A DNA stretch of 64,000 nt. Origin: Gymnorhina tibicen. Taxonomy: Eukaryota > Chordata > Aves > Passeriformes > Artamidae. Positions 40,037 to 52,234 of this stretch are shown here, one piece after another. The stretch lies in NCBI GenBank assembly GCA_013399875.1, contig VXAZ01004553.1:1364001-1428000 (forward strand), in the 5' to 3' direction. The position numbers and the translations under genes were made by a program. Position 1 is the stretch's first letter. Every line of letters begins with the position of its first letter. The notes under the pieces are model-generated. The model did no database searches. It was not told the origin of the DNA and saw only the letters and a program-made list of their open reading frames with translations.

Positions 40037-40072
40037 ACCTGGTCCTACAGGAAGACCTGGTCCTACAGGAAG
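40037..40072. repeat. Perfect tandem duplication of an 18-base unit
   Basis: ACCTGGTCCTACAGGAAG occurs twice back to back at 40037-40054 and 40055-40072 with no mismatch, which suggests a young slippage event. Confidence 0.95.
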
Positions 40073-42562
40073 GCATTTTTAATTGTCTGACAGGAGAAGG
40101 TGCCCTTATTTACTGCTGGCAGTGTCTGCAGACAGAGGAGGTGAATACCCACTCAGAGAAGTTATTCAGTGCTCAGGGCCACTGTTTTCTATCACAGCTC
40201 CAGAGGTGGAAAACCAAGGCTTCACAGCTCCATCCACACAGATCCACCCAGGGTTTCCCCTTAGGGCAAATAGATTCTGATTGATCTAAAGGTGAATAAC
40301 TGCAGAGGAGCCATAAAAACTCCCCCAAAGGCAAATAGCAGCTGTGAACTATGGTCTCCTGATTCCCACACTGCAAGAGTGTTGAGATATTTCCTCCAGT
40401 CATTGCAGCTTGAGACTCTGATGTGTCACATCAACCGATGTCATGAAGATAAATGGATGTTCCTACAGTGTCACTTTTGTGGAGTACATTTGCATGTACA
40501 GTTAATTCCTGTGTTATTCACCTTGAAAATATTAATTTATTCCGAGAGCCCTCTAGGGAATGTGCCAAGGATCCCGTTTGCTGTAAACCAATGTAAACCA
40601 GGCAGGGGCCATGGGAACCGGAATATCTGGCTCCAACCCTAAGGAGGTTGTGCAAGTCTTCTGCCATGTTGCATATCTAGTAATTTGCAGGTAAATAAAT
40701 ACAAACAAATAAATAAAACCCCACAGACCTGTCATAATACCTCATTTTTTAAATTATAAGTTGGATTTTCCATCCTTTGCATAAAACAGCAATTAAGTTC
40801 CAGTTGGACTGTAGGAATGTCTTTGAAAATGAGCTCTCAAAACTTTCTGTATGTTGTTAGTTTTAACTGCTGCTGTAGATAACATAGGTGTTACAGCCAA
40901 CATTTACTTATGTTCTTCCAGCCATTCAGGAAGTGTCCTGAAAGAGCAATCTACACACCCTAATGTGCCACCTTGAATACTTCAGTCCTAAGTATCAGAA
41001 ATGTAGGCACATATTTTGTTCTACATTTTAACTTTTTACTATTAGCTGTAATTTTCTCACTTCCAAGCAGCTATAATAGCCTAATGTGATTTTATTAATT
41101 GAGTTCCTAATGCCAAGACCTAATATCTCCAGAAAATTAGTTCTGCTAATTCATCTGGGAGTTTCTTTCTTCCTATGTTTCTGTGCAATAGAAACTGCTT
41201 TGGTAGATGACTGAAAATGTCCAACAACGTTTTTGCAGAAGTGAATTCCAAAACTTTTAAAGAACATTCACATTTGTCACTATCAAAGAACTTGCACATC
41301 TTTTTCCTGCTTAGCAGATGTATCAAGCTGACATGCCACATGAAATCTTTCAGACTCAAGGTACTAATCCTGACGTCCAGAACAGCTAACCAGCTTGTGG
41401 GTAATGTGCATTTCCTCGCATCACATTAAAATAAAACCATTTCTGGGAAAAAATCAAATCAGTATCATGCAAAGTTACAGACTGATGCTCAAAACAGGTG
41501 AACCAGTGCTGCAGATGTATTTCTCAACCTTTGAAAAAACACAATGATTATGCTACATGCACACTTTTTTTTCCTTATCTATACTAAGATTCCCGTGTTC
41601 ATGCAATGGGAAAACATTTCCTCAGCTCTTTACCCTGCATCTAGGAAACACTTAGAAGAATCTCCCGATATTTTTTTTCCAAAGTGACACCTACAAAGTA
41701 TGTTAGTTATGGTACCTAAAAATGTCTAAGTTCTTTTTAAAGAGCTTTTAAAATACAGGGTTAACATTCCAAGTACATTCCAAGAAGGTTTATTTCTGAA
41801 GGCATTATATAGTGAGGCAGGAAAAGTGACCAAAACCTGCATTTGCCTATTAATTAGTACAACACACTCAAATGTGCTTTGGAAGTTCATTTCAAGGATT
41901 GTATGTGACATGCTCAGGGAAGAACTAATGCCTGCATCTCATATTTACAGTGGTCGTTAGCACTGTCTCTGCCTCTTTCCTGTTTGAACCATCTGTTCAT
42001 TTACCCAGAAAAAAAAAGGGGTGGGATAAACGTAAGTGGAAAATGTGGGAAGTTGGCAGTGTGCTGCATCATGTTTGCCCATATGCTAATTCATTATATT
42101 AACATTCATATTTTCAGGGCAAGAACAATTAGCTCCGAGTTTCCTCGCCTTCCTGCTGAACGTTAAAGCTTCTCCCATGCACTGGGTTATATTTAAAGGG
42201 ACAGGAAGAAATCCCACAGAAGTAGGTAAACGGGGGAAGAGTGTGCTTTGTATCGCTGCAACTTGCGATCTTGTGAGAGCGCTGAGCCGGTAGAGAGGAT
42301 TCATAAAAGAAAGGAAATTCCTCTTAATGAGGAATGCTTGGGAGTAACGTGATACACTGAAACCCAACTCGCTCTCACTTGTCATGGAAGCATCCCCAAT
42401 AAAGTAGTGCGTGGGGGTATGTTACCCTGTCTTAACCCACACACTTATACACACACACGCCAAGAGGGATCCGGAGCTGACAGGCAGAGACACGTTACAG
42501 TTCCAGAGCCACTTATCCTCACCATTATCGTTAGTACGGGATGTAGAGGATGTCCAACTTAC

Positions 42563-42785
42563 CCCGGTAACTGTTTCCAGGCTTGTAAAATTCTGGATCG
42601 CCCTCCACCCTGAGGCTGAATTCATTGTACCCTTCCCTCCTGGTGCCTTGGGCTCGCAGGATCCGACTGCAATATCCCTCGGATTTCGCGGCTTTCTCCA
42701 AGGTTTCGTCAGAAAAACCCTTCGCCACCAAGGGGAAAGTCAGCGCCAGGAGCCGCAGGGCCAGCGGCTGCAGATGCGCTCCCAT
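42563..42785 (-). CDS. SPON1: SPON1 (F-spondin) coding exon 1: signal peptide and start of reelin-like domain
   Basis: F-spondin is a secreted extracellular-matrix protein of the nervous system, with a reelin-like domain, a spondin-N domain and six thrombospondin type 1 repeats. This exon encodes residues 1-74 plus one base. Residues 1-23 form a signal peptide with hydrophobic core LRLLALTFPLV and probable cleavage after AKG. The mature start FSDETLEK and the segments SEGYCSRILRAQGTRREGY and FSLRVEGDPEFYKPG are characteristic of vertebrate SPON1. Cys39 should be the first cysteine of a reelin-domain disulfide. I chose the ATG at 42785 because it has A at -3 and G at +4, directly precedes the signal peptide, and no ATG lies within 500 bases upstream. 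The exon ends at a strong donor (CGGG|GTAAGT) in phase 1. The next exon supplies TG to complete valine. Identification rests on recalled family sequence, but the three-exon fit leaves little doubt. Confidence 0.96.
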
Positions 42786-42860
42786 CCTCGGCGCTCCGCA
42801 CAACTTTTTGTCGCCGGGGCGGCGGTGCCCGGGAGCGGGGCGGCGGTGGGAGCGGGCCGG

Positions 42861-42915
42861 GGGGCACGGCGGGGCACGGCGGGGCAGGGCAGGGCAGGCA
42901 GGGCACGGCAGGACG
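42861..42915. repeat. GC-rich short tandem repeat in the SPON1 leader
   Basis: On the + strand, 10-base units GGGGCACGGC, GGGGCACGGC and GGGGCAGGGC follow one another and then decay into GGGCA-type units. With the G-runs just to the left this strand could form G-quadruplexes. It lies 76-130 bases upstream of the start codon, so it is probably transcribed in the 5' leader or sits at the core promoter. Confidence 0.8.
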
Positions 42916-43004
42916 GGCTGAGCGGTCCCGGGCAGCCCCAGCCGGCAGCGGCCCCCAGCGTGAGCCTGCCAGGTCGGATCGGAGGGACCGGCTCGGCTGC
43001 TGCC

Positions 43005-43088
43005 GGAGAGAGGGAGGGGAAAAGCAGGGAGGGGGCAGAGAGGGAGGCGACGGGAGAGAAGGGGAGGGAAGGAGGGAGGGAGGGAAGT
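43005..43088. repeat. GA-rich polypurine tract in the SPON1 upstream region
   Basis: The + strand is almost pure purine, with GAGAGAGGGAGGGG and several GGGAGGGA units. The SPON1 sense strand is therefore CT-rich, as seen in many TATA-less promoters. Its length is likely to vary between individuals. Confidence 0.8.
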
Positions 43089-46000
43089 CTGATCTTGCCC
43101 AGATCCCGAACTGAAGTGCTGTTTTGTTTCAGAGCGTGTGATTAGCAGCTCGGTAGTGTTTACTTAGGCGAGCTGAATTCACAGGGTTTGGTGAAAGAGC
43201 GGAGCAGGGGACGCTGCTGTCTCCCAGACACCCAGCGCAGAGCTGCTCCCGCTCGGGCTGAGCCCACAGACCTGAAATTAATCACCCGCATTCCTGCCGA
43301 AGTCTATAGTTACTGTAGGGATAACAAGGCTCAAAGAATTTCCCGACACCCCTCCACCCCTCCCGTCTTTCTCCGAACCAGCAGACACGATAAACATTAC
43401 CAACTAAACCAGCGCAGATGGACCGAGACAGCCCTCGCTCGCTGCACGCCTGACAAGCCAGGAGCATCGGCTGCAGCTCCTCGGGTACCACGGAGGGGAG
43501 AGAGACATGCGGGGAGGCGGCTGTGCCAGAAACACGAGATCCGTCCCCGCACCAGCCTGCCACTGTGCACATTAGAGACGCAGGCTGTGTGAGTGTGCTC
43601 ACAACAGCTGTGAGCACAGTTCACCTCAGTGAGCGTGGGAGGTCTGCTCCAGCACTCGGGAAAAACTGGGAAAACCCCAGCAGATGCACACAGGAGAAAG
43701 CAAGGGGAAAGCAGGGCTCATTATTTGCCTTTACACAAGGCACACTGAGGCGCAACGACACTGAATGACTTATCCAAATCCACAAAAGAAGATTACAACG
43801 GTGGAAGAAAGAAAGTGAACCCAGACCTCTGGGGTCCCTAACTCCAAGATTTTGATCCTAAAATGCTGTTCTTCTCTCTCTCCCTCCCTCCACTGCTTTG
43901 TAAGAGAAGGAGAAAGCAGGAAAGGTCCTCAACCAGGACCTGAATACTTTCAAGGTGTCAGATGCACAAGAGGGCACAAATCCCTTTCTAACCCCTTTCT
44001 CCAGGTTACGACTGTAGCAGATGGATGAATACAACTGCACTTATGCACAACTCCCAAGAAGTATGAGAAACAGCAAGCAGTTTGAAGTCCTCTTGGACCC
44101 CACTTAGGCATTTGTTAGCATCAGATTTGCAAATATTTGGGTTCCAAACTTACCTTTGGAAGTTGATTAGCAACAACCCCACATTGTGTGCCAAATAAAC
44201 GTGTTTATTTGAGGTCTCTGTGAGGATGCAGGACCTTTCACTTTCTGAAAGGTTCCTTGCCAACAGCTTTGCTGCTGTAAGGTTGTTTATATTTCAGTCT
44301 CTATGTTACATGCTTATAAAGAACGTAAACTGTCACAGCCTCAAACTATTCATTCTCTAAAGATGACATTAACAGTTGGATGAGATTTGAGCTTTTGTTG
44401 CAAACACAGAGCTACTGGCAATGTCCCTACACATCTGTGAAGAGGTGGCGGTCAAGCTTTCATAACCACACTGGGTGGTAACATCCAAACCATAAGGACA
44501 TGCCTGCTTGGACACCTGCTACAGTGGCTGAGGCTGACTGTAGAGACTTCCACTGCTGAGGAAAGAGTTTGATTAGGGAAGGATAAGAGGTCTTTACAGC
44601 ACAAGTTGCTTTTTCTGATCCTCACATCCCGCTGGAGGAAGGAGAATGAGCAATCCTGACTTCCCAGTGTAATACCCCAGGTCCTCTGCTCCCACTCAGT
44701 CTGCTCCCTTCGCGGTTGACCCTCCACCCAAGCTGCTAGTATGAAGGCAAATCGATCATCTTTAAGGCAACAATGTTCAGTCTGCTTTTGCTACTGAAGC
44801 CTTGAGTTGGCACAGTTATGCAGAATATTTAGTTTCATGCTTCCAAAGACCCATGTTCATGTGGGCAATTAAGTGACTACCATTCAACAGTGTCATAAAC
44901 TCTTGGGTTTCATTTGACCATGATCTTCACCTCATTCATTTATGAGAACAAGCTTTGCTTTATGCAGGTTCCTCAGTCAAAAATGCCTGTAAATTTGATT
45001 AATTCTCCATATTTGACTTCTGATTTCTTTTGCTGAGATTGATTGAAAAGCAATTACCTCACTAAAGAATTCCTGACAGGAACTGCACAGGCTTCTGCAC
45101 AATCCACCTTTGTTTTGAGACACTGTTATGCTCTAACTCAACACTCCTCAAAGTGTTTTTAGTCCTTTTCAGATTTTTTTGGGTTTTCTATGGTAACTAA
45201 TTCATCAGCATCTATTGACTCTTAACTTTCAATAGATTTTATATCTCTTACTTTTTAATTCCGGAATTGGCCTGGTCTGTTACTTCTGGTACTTTTTTGT
45301 TCAAAAGCACTGTAAAGTTTCCTAGAAAGGCATAACACAGCGTCTTGCTAAAAGTGAATGCTTGAACTTAGCAACTGATATAGACAGATTAACCTGCACT
45401 GCCTACAGCCATGAAATGAGTCATTTGTTGTAGAGATGGTTTAGAATATGGGCAATGTCATTAAGCATGGGCATCCTCAGGGTTTTCTATTTGTTCTACT
45501 AATTAGTGTGTGTTTGCCTAAAGCATCCAGCATGATGTATCAGTCAAAGATGCGTGCAAACTGATGAGCCCAACCATCCATGGCAAATTTAACAGAGGAA
45601 GCCTCGTATCTTAGAGACTGCAGCGCTGCTTTCCTTTGTGCGCTCTCTAGGATGAATAAAGTTGCTGTCCATGACTATTAGGCATAACAATCATTACTGG
45701 GATAATATTGCATCTGATGGAGCTGTAATGGTTGGTCCCTCCCCCCGCCTCCACAAAGCGGGCTTTCCTAACAAACAAAAATCATTTCACAAGATCAGCA
45801 GTCTTTCCTACTTTTTGCTTCCCCGGTAAAGGAGCCCATTTTTTCCAAGTGGCATTTTAGAAGACTGCACTATATACTGCAGAATACCCCTGCACTGACT
45901 GGAAGATATGACAGGGAGCATTTAATTCTTTTTTTTCCTTCTACTTCTATGATTTCAAATAGTTGTTTGAAGACTCAGGAATTACCTACAAAGCACCAGT

Positions 46001-48274
46001 GTGCAGTGCAATTCTTGGCTACGTGACACCTGATTTTAGGGAGCCTAGATCTCAAAGTAATCCAGTGCCTTGGGTAAATATTTGATTACATGACTATTAG
46101 ACCCCTTAAAAGTGTCAGTTCACAGAGCAGAGGCCAAAAAAAACAGCCAAAATGAAATATCAGGGTGGCAGGTGCCCTGAATCTCCCAACCATCAGGTGC
46201 TTGGTAACATCTCTGGGCTGTAGGATTCACCTCCCTAGACCCAAGAGCTTTAGTATTTTCTATAAATAAACATAGTGATAATAACGACAGGGGGATAAAT
46301 CTCTTTCACAAGATGTCTGGCAGGAATGTTACCCGCTCTTACACAAGAGCTAACGATTAAAATATTCCTGTAGAACATCAGAGATAAATGAGTTTCAGCT
46401 CCTTGCTTGGTTTGCAAGTCCTCAGATCCTCATCTCTCAGGAAGCTGCTAATTGTGAAAATCTAAATCTTCTCAAAGCACTCTCAGTCCCCCATGGAAAT
46501 TTTAAACTTCTAAAGTTGAACTTATGCTAAAAAGAGAGAAAGGAAATTGATGGAGGTGTATCAATTAGAATGGATTTTCTGGAGACTGATCTAGGGTGCC
46601 TTTTCCTTCTCCTCTTCAGACATTAATTGTATTGGGATCAAAGGCTATCCAGGGGTTCACCTAACATCAAAAGTTTGCAGTAAGTGCATTCTGAATACCT
46701 CTACCAAATCAGGAGACATAAGTTGAGGAAAGTCACCAAAAGATCTTTTCCTCATGAGCTAAATATTCCACTGGTCACAGGTGCCAGGACAGTCGATGCT
46801 GCTGTTCAAGCAGAGTGCTCTGGAAACTGGGAAACAACACTGCAACACAATCTGCAATAAAACCATCGGTGACTGGGAGGGCAAGCAGGGAATCTGAGGA
46901 TTGCACTTTCAAATGTGCCTATCTCATTTTTACACCCTTGTGTCTTGCTATAGATTTAGCTATTAGTCTAATTTGCATCTCTTCCTTTCCCACTGCTCCA
47001 GCACTCACAGTCAGTTTTTCTTAAACAAGATAGAAACTCCCTCTATTGATTCAGATGGAATAATAATCCTGTTGCTTTTAAAATCCCCCTCTATCTACAG
47101 CAAGGACGAGGCTTTTCTAATACAGTTCATGCTGTCTGAAGCCTGTTTAGAAAGGGATCCAGAGATATCTGCTGTCCTATTAGACAAAGTAAAGAGCTTG
47201 GAAGACACTTAAAATGATTTCTTACTTCTCTGTAGCACTGTTCTCGACTTCTTTTCTCTTAAGAATCCAAGCAGTGACAAGTAGTGACAGTAAATGTTTG
47301 CAGAGGTCTGTTCGCCATTTACACCACTGTCAGTCAATACAATGTATTTCCAAAATTAAACTTCCCAGCAGCTCGTTACATTTGCCTGTTCAGTCATGCA
47401 TGCCTTCAGCATATTTTCACACTGACAATGCAGACAGTTTTCATTTCCAGGGCATTTTATAGAAATATTTCGTCCCTGACATGGTGAGAATAGCATCATA
47501 CGTATTACTAGAGGGACACTGTAATGCTGAGAGAAACAGAGGCAGAGAGAGAAGCTCTGTGCAGGTTCCTCCTGGGCTTAACTGGGGCAAAACCTCAATG
47601 AAGCTTGAAGACTGTGGGACAAAACACATGTTTTGAAACAGCACAGAGGCTGCAAAAGATCTAGAAAAGTCTATCCCGCACTCTGAATAACAGAGGCAGA
47701 ATGTGATTTCAACTAAACTTAAATAGATTTTTCAAGATCAAAAGTTGACAGAAGCTCATCTTCCACACAGAGTCTATTTTGGGGAGGAGGTTTGCTAAGG
47801 AAAGACCCAGGCTTCTTGGAATATTTAACTCAGGGTTCCTTCCAATATCAGAAAGTAAATATGTTCTTAAAAAATCTCTCCCTTTATCCCACACAGCTAC
47901 TCAAGATCTATCTTGGGAATCCCTGAAAACTCCCAAGAGCAGAATAAACAACCGGTTTCTCCAAGCCCAGTACGAGCTTCCTTTACCCCTAAGAAAATTC
48001 ACTGCTGCAAACCTGGAGCTCCAGCCATTTCCAGGTCACATCTCCTCCAATTACACCCAGCTTTGTCCCTCAGCAGCCTCTGCCTTGAGGAACTTGCCAG
48101 TTTCCATGGACAGGGCAGGAAGGGAATTGTTTCCTGTTGCTCCCTTTGGTGCCCGTGCAGCCCTGGCTGCTGCCCCTCCCAGAGCTGCCCATCGCTGCTG
48201 CCCTGCAGTGGTGCCATCACCACTGTGTCCAGGTCACCTTGGACTTCACCTTTTATCACAGAGTACAAGTTCAG

Positions 48275-48322
48275 CTTGAAAAAAACCAAAACCAAAACTA
48301 AACCAAATAAAAAAAAAATCCC
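48275..48322. repeat. A-rich simple repeat (AAAACC-type) next to a GC-rich segment
   Basis: AAAACCAAAACC-like units pass into a pure A-run. They directly follow a moderately GC-rich stretch (about 48000-48260), an arrangement that resembles an old retroposed body with an A-rich tail. The source cannot be identified. Confidence 0.5.
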
Positions 48323-51300
48323 ATAAAACCTCCCCCCAAAATTTCATCTCTGCTCCTTCTAACTAAGCTATACAATAACTCTGCAGGAGTTTGTGTTAAT
48401 TTAAAACCTTAATACCAACCTAAAATTCAGCATCTTGGTAATTTATTCAATCACCTCTTACTGATTTTACATGATTGCAGGTTTTTCTGTATCGGCCTTG
48501 ACCCCAGTGCCTCTAAGTTGACTATATCTGGCTAAAATACTAATGAACAATAACCAAACTGAATCCAGCTTTTTGACATCTTTGCTATTGAGAGTCAGCT
48601 ATTCAGTGTTTTCTTATCACTGTATTTTTATCCTTGAATTGCTCAACACCTGTGGATTGGCTGTTGCTTTCACCTGTTCACCCTGTATTTGTATTTCTCC
48701 AAGACATGAGGTATGTGATAAAGTTTCTATTTTTTTCAGTAGCTGAGCTCTCAAAGGCATAATATAAATGAAACTCTGCATACAGAAAAAAAGTATTTTT
48801 TTACCAATTTTCAGGCTGGTTGTTTTTCCAGGAAGAACATAAAAAAACCAACTTACACTGTCTAAGAAAATAAATGGTTTCTATTTAGACAAATAATTTA
48901 CAAGACGACACTCACCAAATTTTACACATGCCCATTACTTACTCAATCAATCCATCTTCTTTTTCAAAAAGCATTTTTATAGTGATACAGTAAGTAATTA
49001 AATCTTCAGTCAACTCTGGTTAGAATAGGTCTTCATTAGACTGCAAATATGGAAAGAAAATGTGCAGTAACACATCCCACGAACACAACAGGCCCAAAAG
49101 CAAGAATGACGTCATCTTCAGAGACAAAAAAAACCCCACAAAACCAAAACCAAACAGAAAAAAAACCACCCCAGAAACTAAGAACAATGAAAACTCACAG
49201 CCAAGCAGATAAGGGAAGGATGAAAAATTCTTTGGGATTTCTGGCACTGACCATGAAATCAAGACAGACAAAAACAAGAATAAATCATAAATATGAGGTG
49301 ATGCCGTCAGTGAACTCACTGACACATTTGGGAACTGGGACTATACTTCAAGCACACTGATATTTGCAGAATAGAATTGTCTCCCAAAGCAAGCTCTTTA
49401 CAACAACCTCCTGCTACGTGTTATGAATTTATTTTGCCCGTGTTCTCCTGCTGTATTCAATAGCCAGTCCTTTTAAAGGAAATATTTACTGTACCATGCT
49501 AGACCATTGCATCTTCTTTCATCATTAGCTGGCAGGTTTATTTGAACCTCAGGCTGCCAAGTGCAGCACTCCTGTGGTTTATGGACTGTTGGCAGTTCCC
49601 TGACAAGACCCATTGTTCCTGGGAGTCTAAATCAGCTCCTTCTACCTCCAGCCCAAAGCAAATTTCAATATTTGGAAGTACAATGAATTCTAAAGGGGGA
49701 AGTGTTCATCTGACACAACGTACTACCAAGGAGACAGCATGGCCAAGCTGAGAATGCAGGACTAGGAAGAGATTTGATTTCAGAATTCATTCTGCCACTG
49801 AGCTCACCACGTCTCTCTGTAGCTCAGTTCCTTATCAGACAGGGTAACAGAACATTTCCAGGTAAAAACATAACCTAGGAACAGACAACACCTTTGTATT
49901 ATTACTGCAATGCTTAAAGCTCTTCAACTATTAGAACATGGTTTCAAAGCAGTTTTTGCACAATGAAAGGTTTTTGGAAAGTTTTCTTTCAGTTTATTTG
50001 TGCAATTCAAATTATGCCAAATATTGCTAGATATTCCTGTGGATCACCAGGAGCTTAGACGAAGAACAGAGAAATTCTGTGGTTGAGGATGTCAGAAAAA
50101 TAACCCAATAGTTCTCCAAGAAAGTTTCCTAAATCTCAGATTTCCAGCTCAAACATTAAAGGAGCTTTGGGAAATCTTCTAAAGATTTGCAGACCCACAT
50201 CTTTTTCATATCAAAGGAAGTTTTGTGTCTGTAATTTAAAAAGGGATCTAAACTATCTGACAGCAATTGGGTAAAAAATACATATATGAAGACATTTCAA
50301 ATATGGATGTTCATATACATGGGGAAAAATTATTGCACATTAAAAGTTATCATTTCTTGCTCAGTAAAGAGATGGAAGCTCAAACAGGCAAAGGTACGTT
50401 AACCATGCACCTCACTGTGAGTTCTGTGGACATGTCATCTTATTTTAATTGTTATCAGCATACAAGGCTAAAACTGCAAGCTGGTAATGCAAAACAGGGT
50501 TTGTGGGAGGAGGAAATATCTTTTCCCAGAGCAGCTGGTATAGCTGAAAAAAAATCTACGAGCTTTCAAACACAGAAGCCCTTCTGCAGGTCTGAAAATG
50601 AGTTATTTTACAAAGTTAAATGCATGGTCACAGTGATTTCTCAGAGTTTGCTTGGCTACACATTCATTAGAAGATCTCTGAGGAGAGAGGTGATTGGTAC
50701 CTATGAAGTAAAGAGGATGCTAAACGGGAGGAAGGAGGGAGGTGTCAGGAAGAGAGGAGGACAGTGATGAGTTGGTGAGAGAGATATTTTATAGCCTGCA
50801 GAATAAAGGCAATTTCGTGTGGGAGAGGAATCCTGGAGAGTGATATAAACCAATGTCTCCAGCAAGCTCCTGGGACTTGGTGTCCCAAAATGTGCTATAG
50901 TTTAGTTTGCAGGCTCACCTTTGGGAAGTATTTTACAAGTTTTCCTTAACGATATGAACAGAGAGAGGCAGAGACACACTTGGCCAGGAAATGTTTGGGA
51001 ATGGCAGCTGGGAGTCGTGTGCTTGACGGATGTCCCCAGAGGTCCACGGGTGCACTGGGAGAGGATGTCCCTTTCCCCAAGACACAATCCATCAGTAACC
51101 ACAAGCACACTGATGACTGGCAAATTGCCAGCAAATTCCTTCTATTTTTTTTTTCAGTATCTCTTTCCCAGGTCACATCTTTTGCCTGAGCAGATGATGA
51201 AGTTTCACAGGCCATCCAGATTTTGGCTCTGTAAACTGACAGAAAATCACTTGGAATGTTTCTGAATAAATTAAAAGAATTATCAAGGGGAATCCTGGAC

Positions 51301-51670
51301 ACAGAATTATGTATGCTACTTTAACCCCACCCTAAAAAAAGCCTAGACTCCAACACATTTATGAAACATATCTATCTTTTCTTTCCCTTTTAAAACTAAA
51401 TCAGAGGAGCAATGACAGGGCATGGATTTCTCAAACTACCAAGTGTCTTGCCTCCTCCTGCCCAAAGCAAACTATCACATAATACCACATTTCATCAATC
51501 CCCCTCAGTCATTCAGATTTTTTCATTATTTGGCATTGTCACATATGCAAATCAAGTGGAAAACACCAGTTTGCAAAAATACAAGTTTTATATCAATATC
51601 TTTTCTCTTCTGTGCAGACAACAAAAAGTTTCTGCTGTAAGTAAAATATGCTTGATTTGCTTCTTATCCT

Positions 51671-51742
51671 TCAAAATATTTTTTCATTTCACTTCTAACC
51701 TCTCTTTCAAAATATTCTGGTTCATTTCACTTCTAATCTCTC
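51671..51742. repeat. Tandem duplication, two copies of 36 bases
   Basis: Copies at 51671-51706 and 51707-51742 both read TCAAAATATT, then TTCATTTCACTTCTAA and a CTCT end, with a few differences. The open frame crossing it is therefore repetitive and low in complexity. Confidence 0.85.
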
Positions 51743-52234
51743 AAAAGTCAATGAATATACTTCATAAGCATTGTATTCTCCCTTATGAACAAGTAAAACC
51801 ACCTTTTAAATTTTTTTTTTTAACTTTTTTTTTGCTAAAGTCAAGGTTTTCTTAGAGTAAAACAATTCTACAAGAAGGTTAAGATGAAAGGGTCTGTGAG
51901 AAATAAGTAGTCCATTACTCTAATATGTAAGGATAAGAGGAAATTGCATTGTGGAACTGAGCTTATCAGAACAAGCTCAGCAATCAAAAGTATTTTTATT
52001 TCAGCTGATTCAATGGAAATGTCTTTTAAAAAAATGAACAAATATCCATTATTGGCTGTTAAAAACTTGTACTGTATGGAAACTGCATTATGCATGAAAA
52101 TAAATATTTGAACATTGATCATATCTTATTCTAATATCGTGCATAGCATTTACATAAACATGGTCGATTGTAATTGCATTCTGTATAAGAAAATGGTATA
52201 TAAAGGTGTGCATATATGCACATGGACCTATATA

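Larger units (their letters stand above)
35901..42562 (-). other. SPON1: SPON1 intron 1 (6.7 kb)
   Basis: It runs from donor GTAAGT after exon 1 to acceptor CACGTCTCAG before exon 2. It contains T- and G-rich simple sequence at 36180-36280, a CR1 fragment at 36783-36930, a CpG-rich island at 38310-38880, a 25-base direct repeat at 39596-39656 and a perfect 18-base tandem duplication at 40037-40072. I find no further coding exon. Open frames of up to 116 codons near 40.3 kb show no family signature. Confidence 0.88.
42590..43560 (-). promoter_or_regulatory. SPON1: SPON1 promoter region and CpG island, including the 5' untranslated leader
   Basis: The stretch is rich in G+C and CpG against an AT-rich background, densest at 42800-43000, and it covers exon 1 and the region upstream. 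Two GC boxes (GGGGCGG on the + strand) lie at 42816-42822 and 42837-42843. I see no TATA box or CCAAT box in the first 500 bases upstream, so a dispersed CpG-island promoter is likely. The transcription start cannot be fixed from sequence. The sense strand contains no ATG from 42786 to 43288, which suits a long leader. A polypurine run on the + strand at about 43005-43088 (polypyrimidine on the sense strand) lies in this region and could be leader or proximal promoter. Confidence 0.75.

Noticed and set aside
42411..43145. 244-codon + strand frame across the CpG island
   Set aside because: It is the antisense shadow of SPON1 exon 1 and its GC-rich leader; composition (Gly, Arg, Ala runs) explains the open frame.
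47779..48279. 166-codon frame on the + strand
   Set aside because: It begins at TTG, not ATG, crosses a composition change into GC-rich DNA, and the C-terminal part is low-complexity Ala/Pro/Ser with no homology I can see.
50303..50767. 154-codon ATG frame on the + strand upstream of SPON1
   Set aside because: It has no recognisable domain, signal peptide or family motif, sits in AT-rich DNA, and has no supporting promoter or splice context. The length is possible by chance in 64 kb on six frames.
51412..51855. 147-codon + strand frame rich in Phe, Leu and Ser resembling a membrane protein
   Set aside because: The hydrophobic look comes from TTC/TTT-rich low-complexity DNA and a 36-base tandem duplication.
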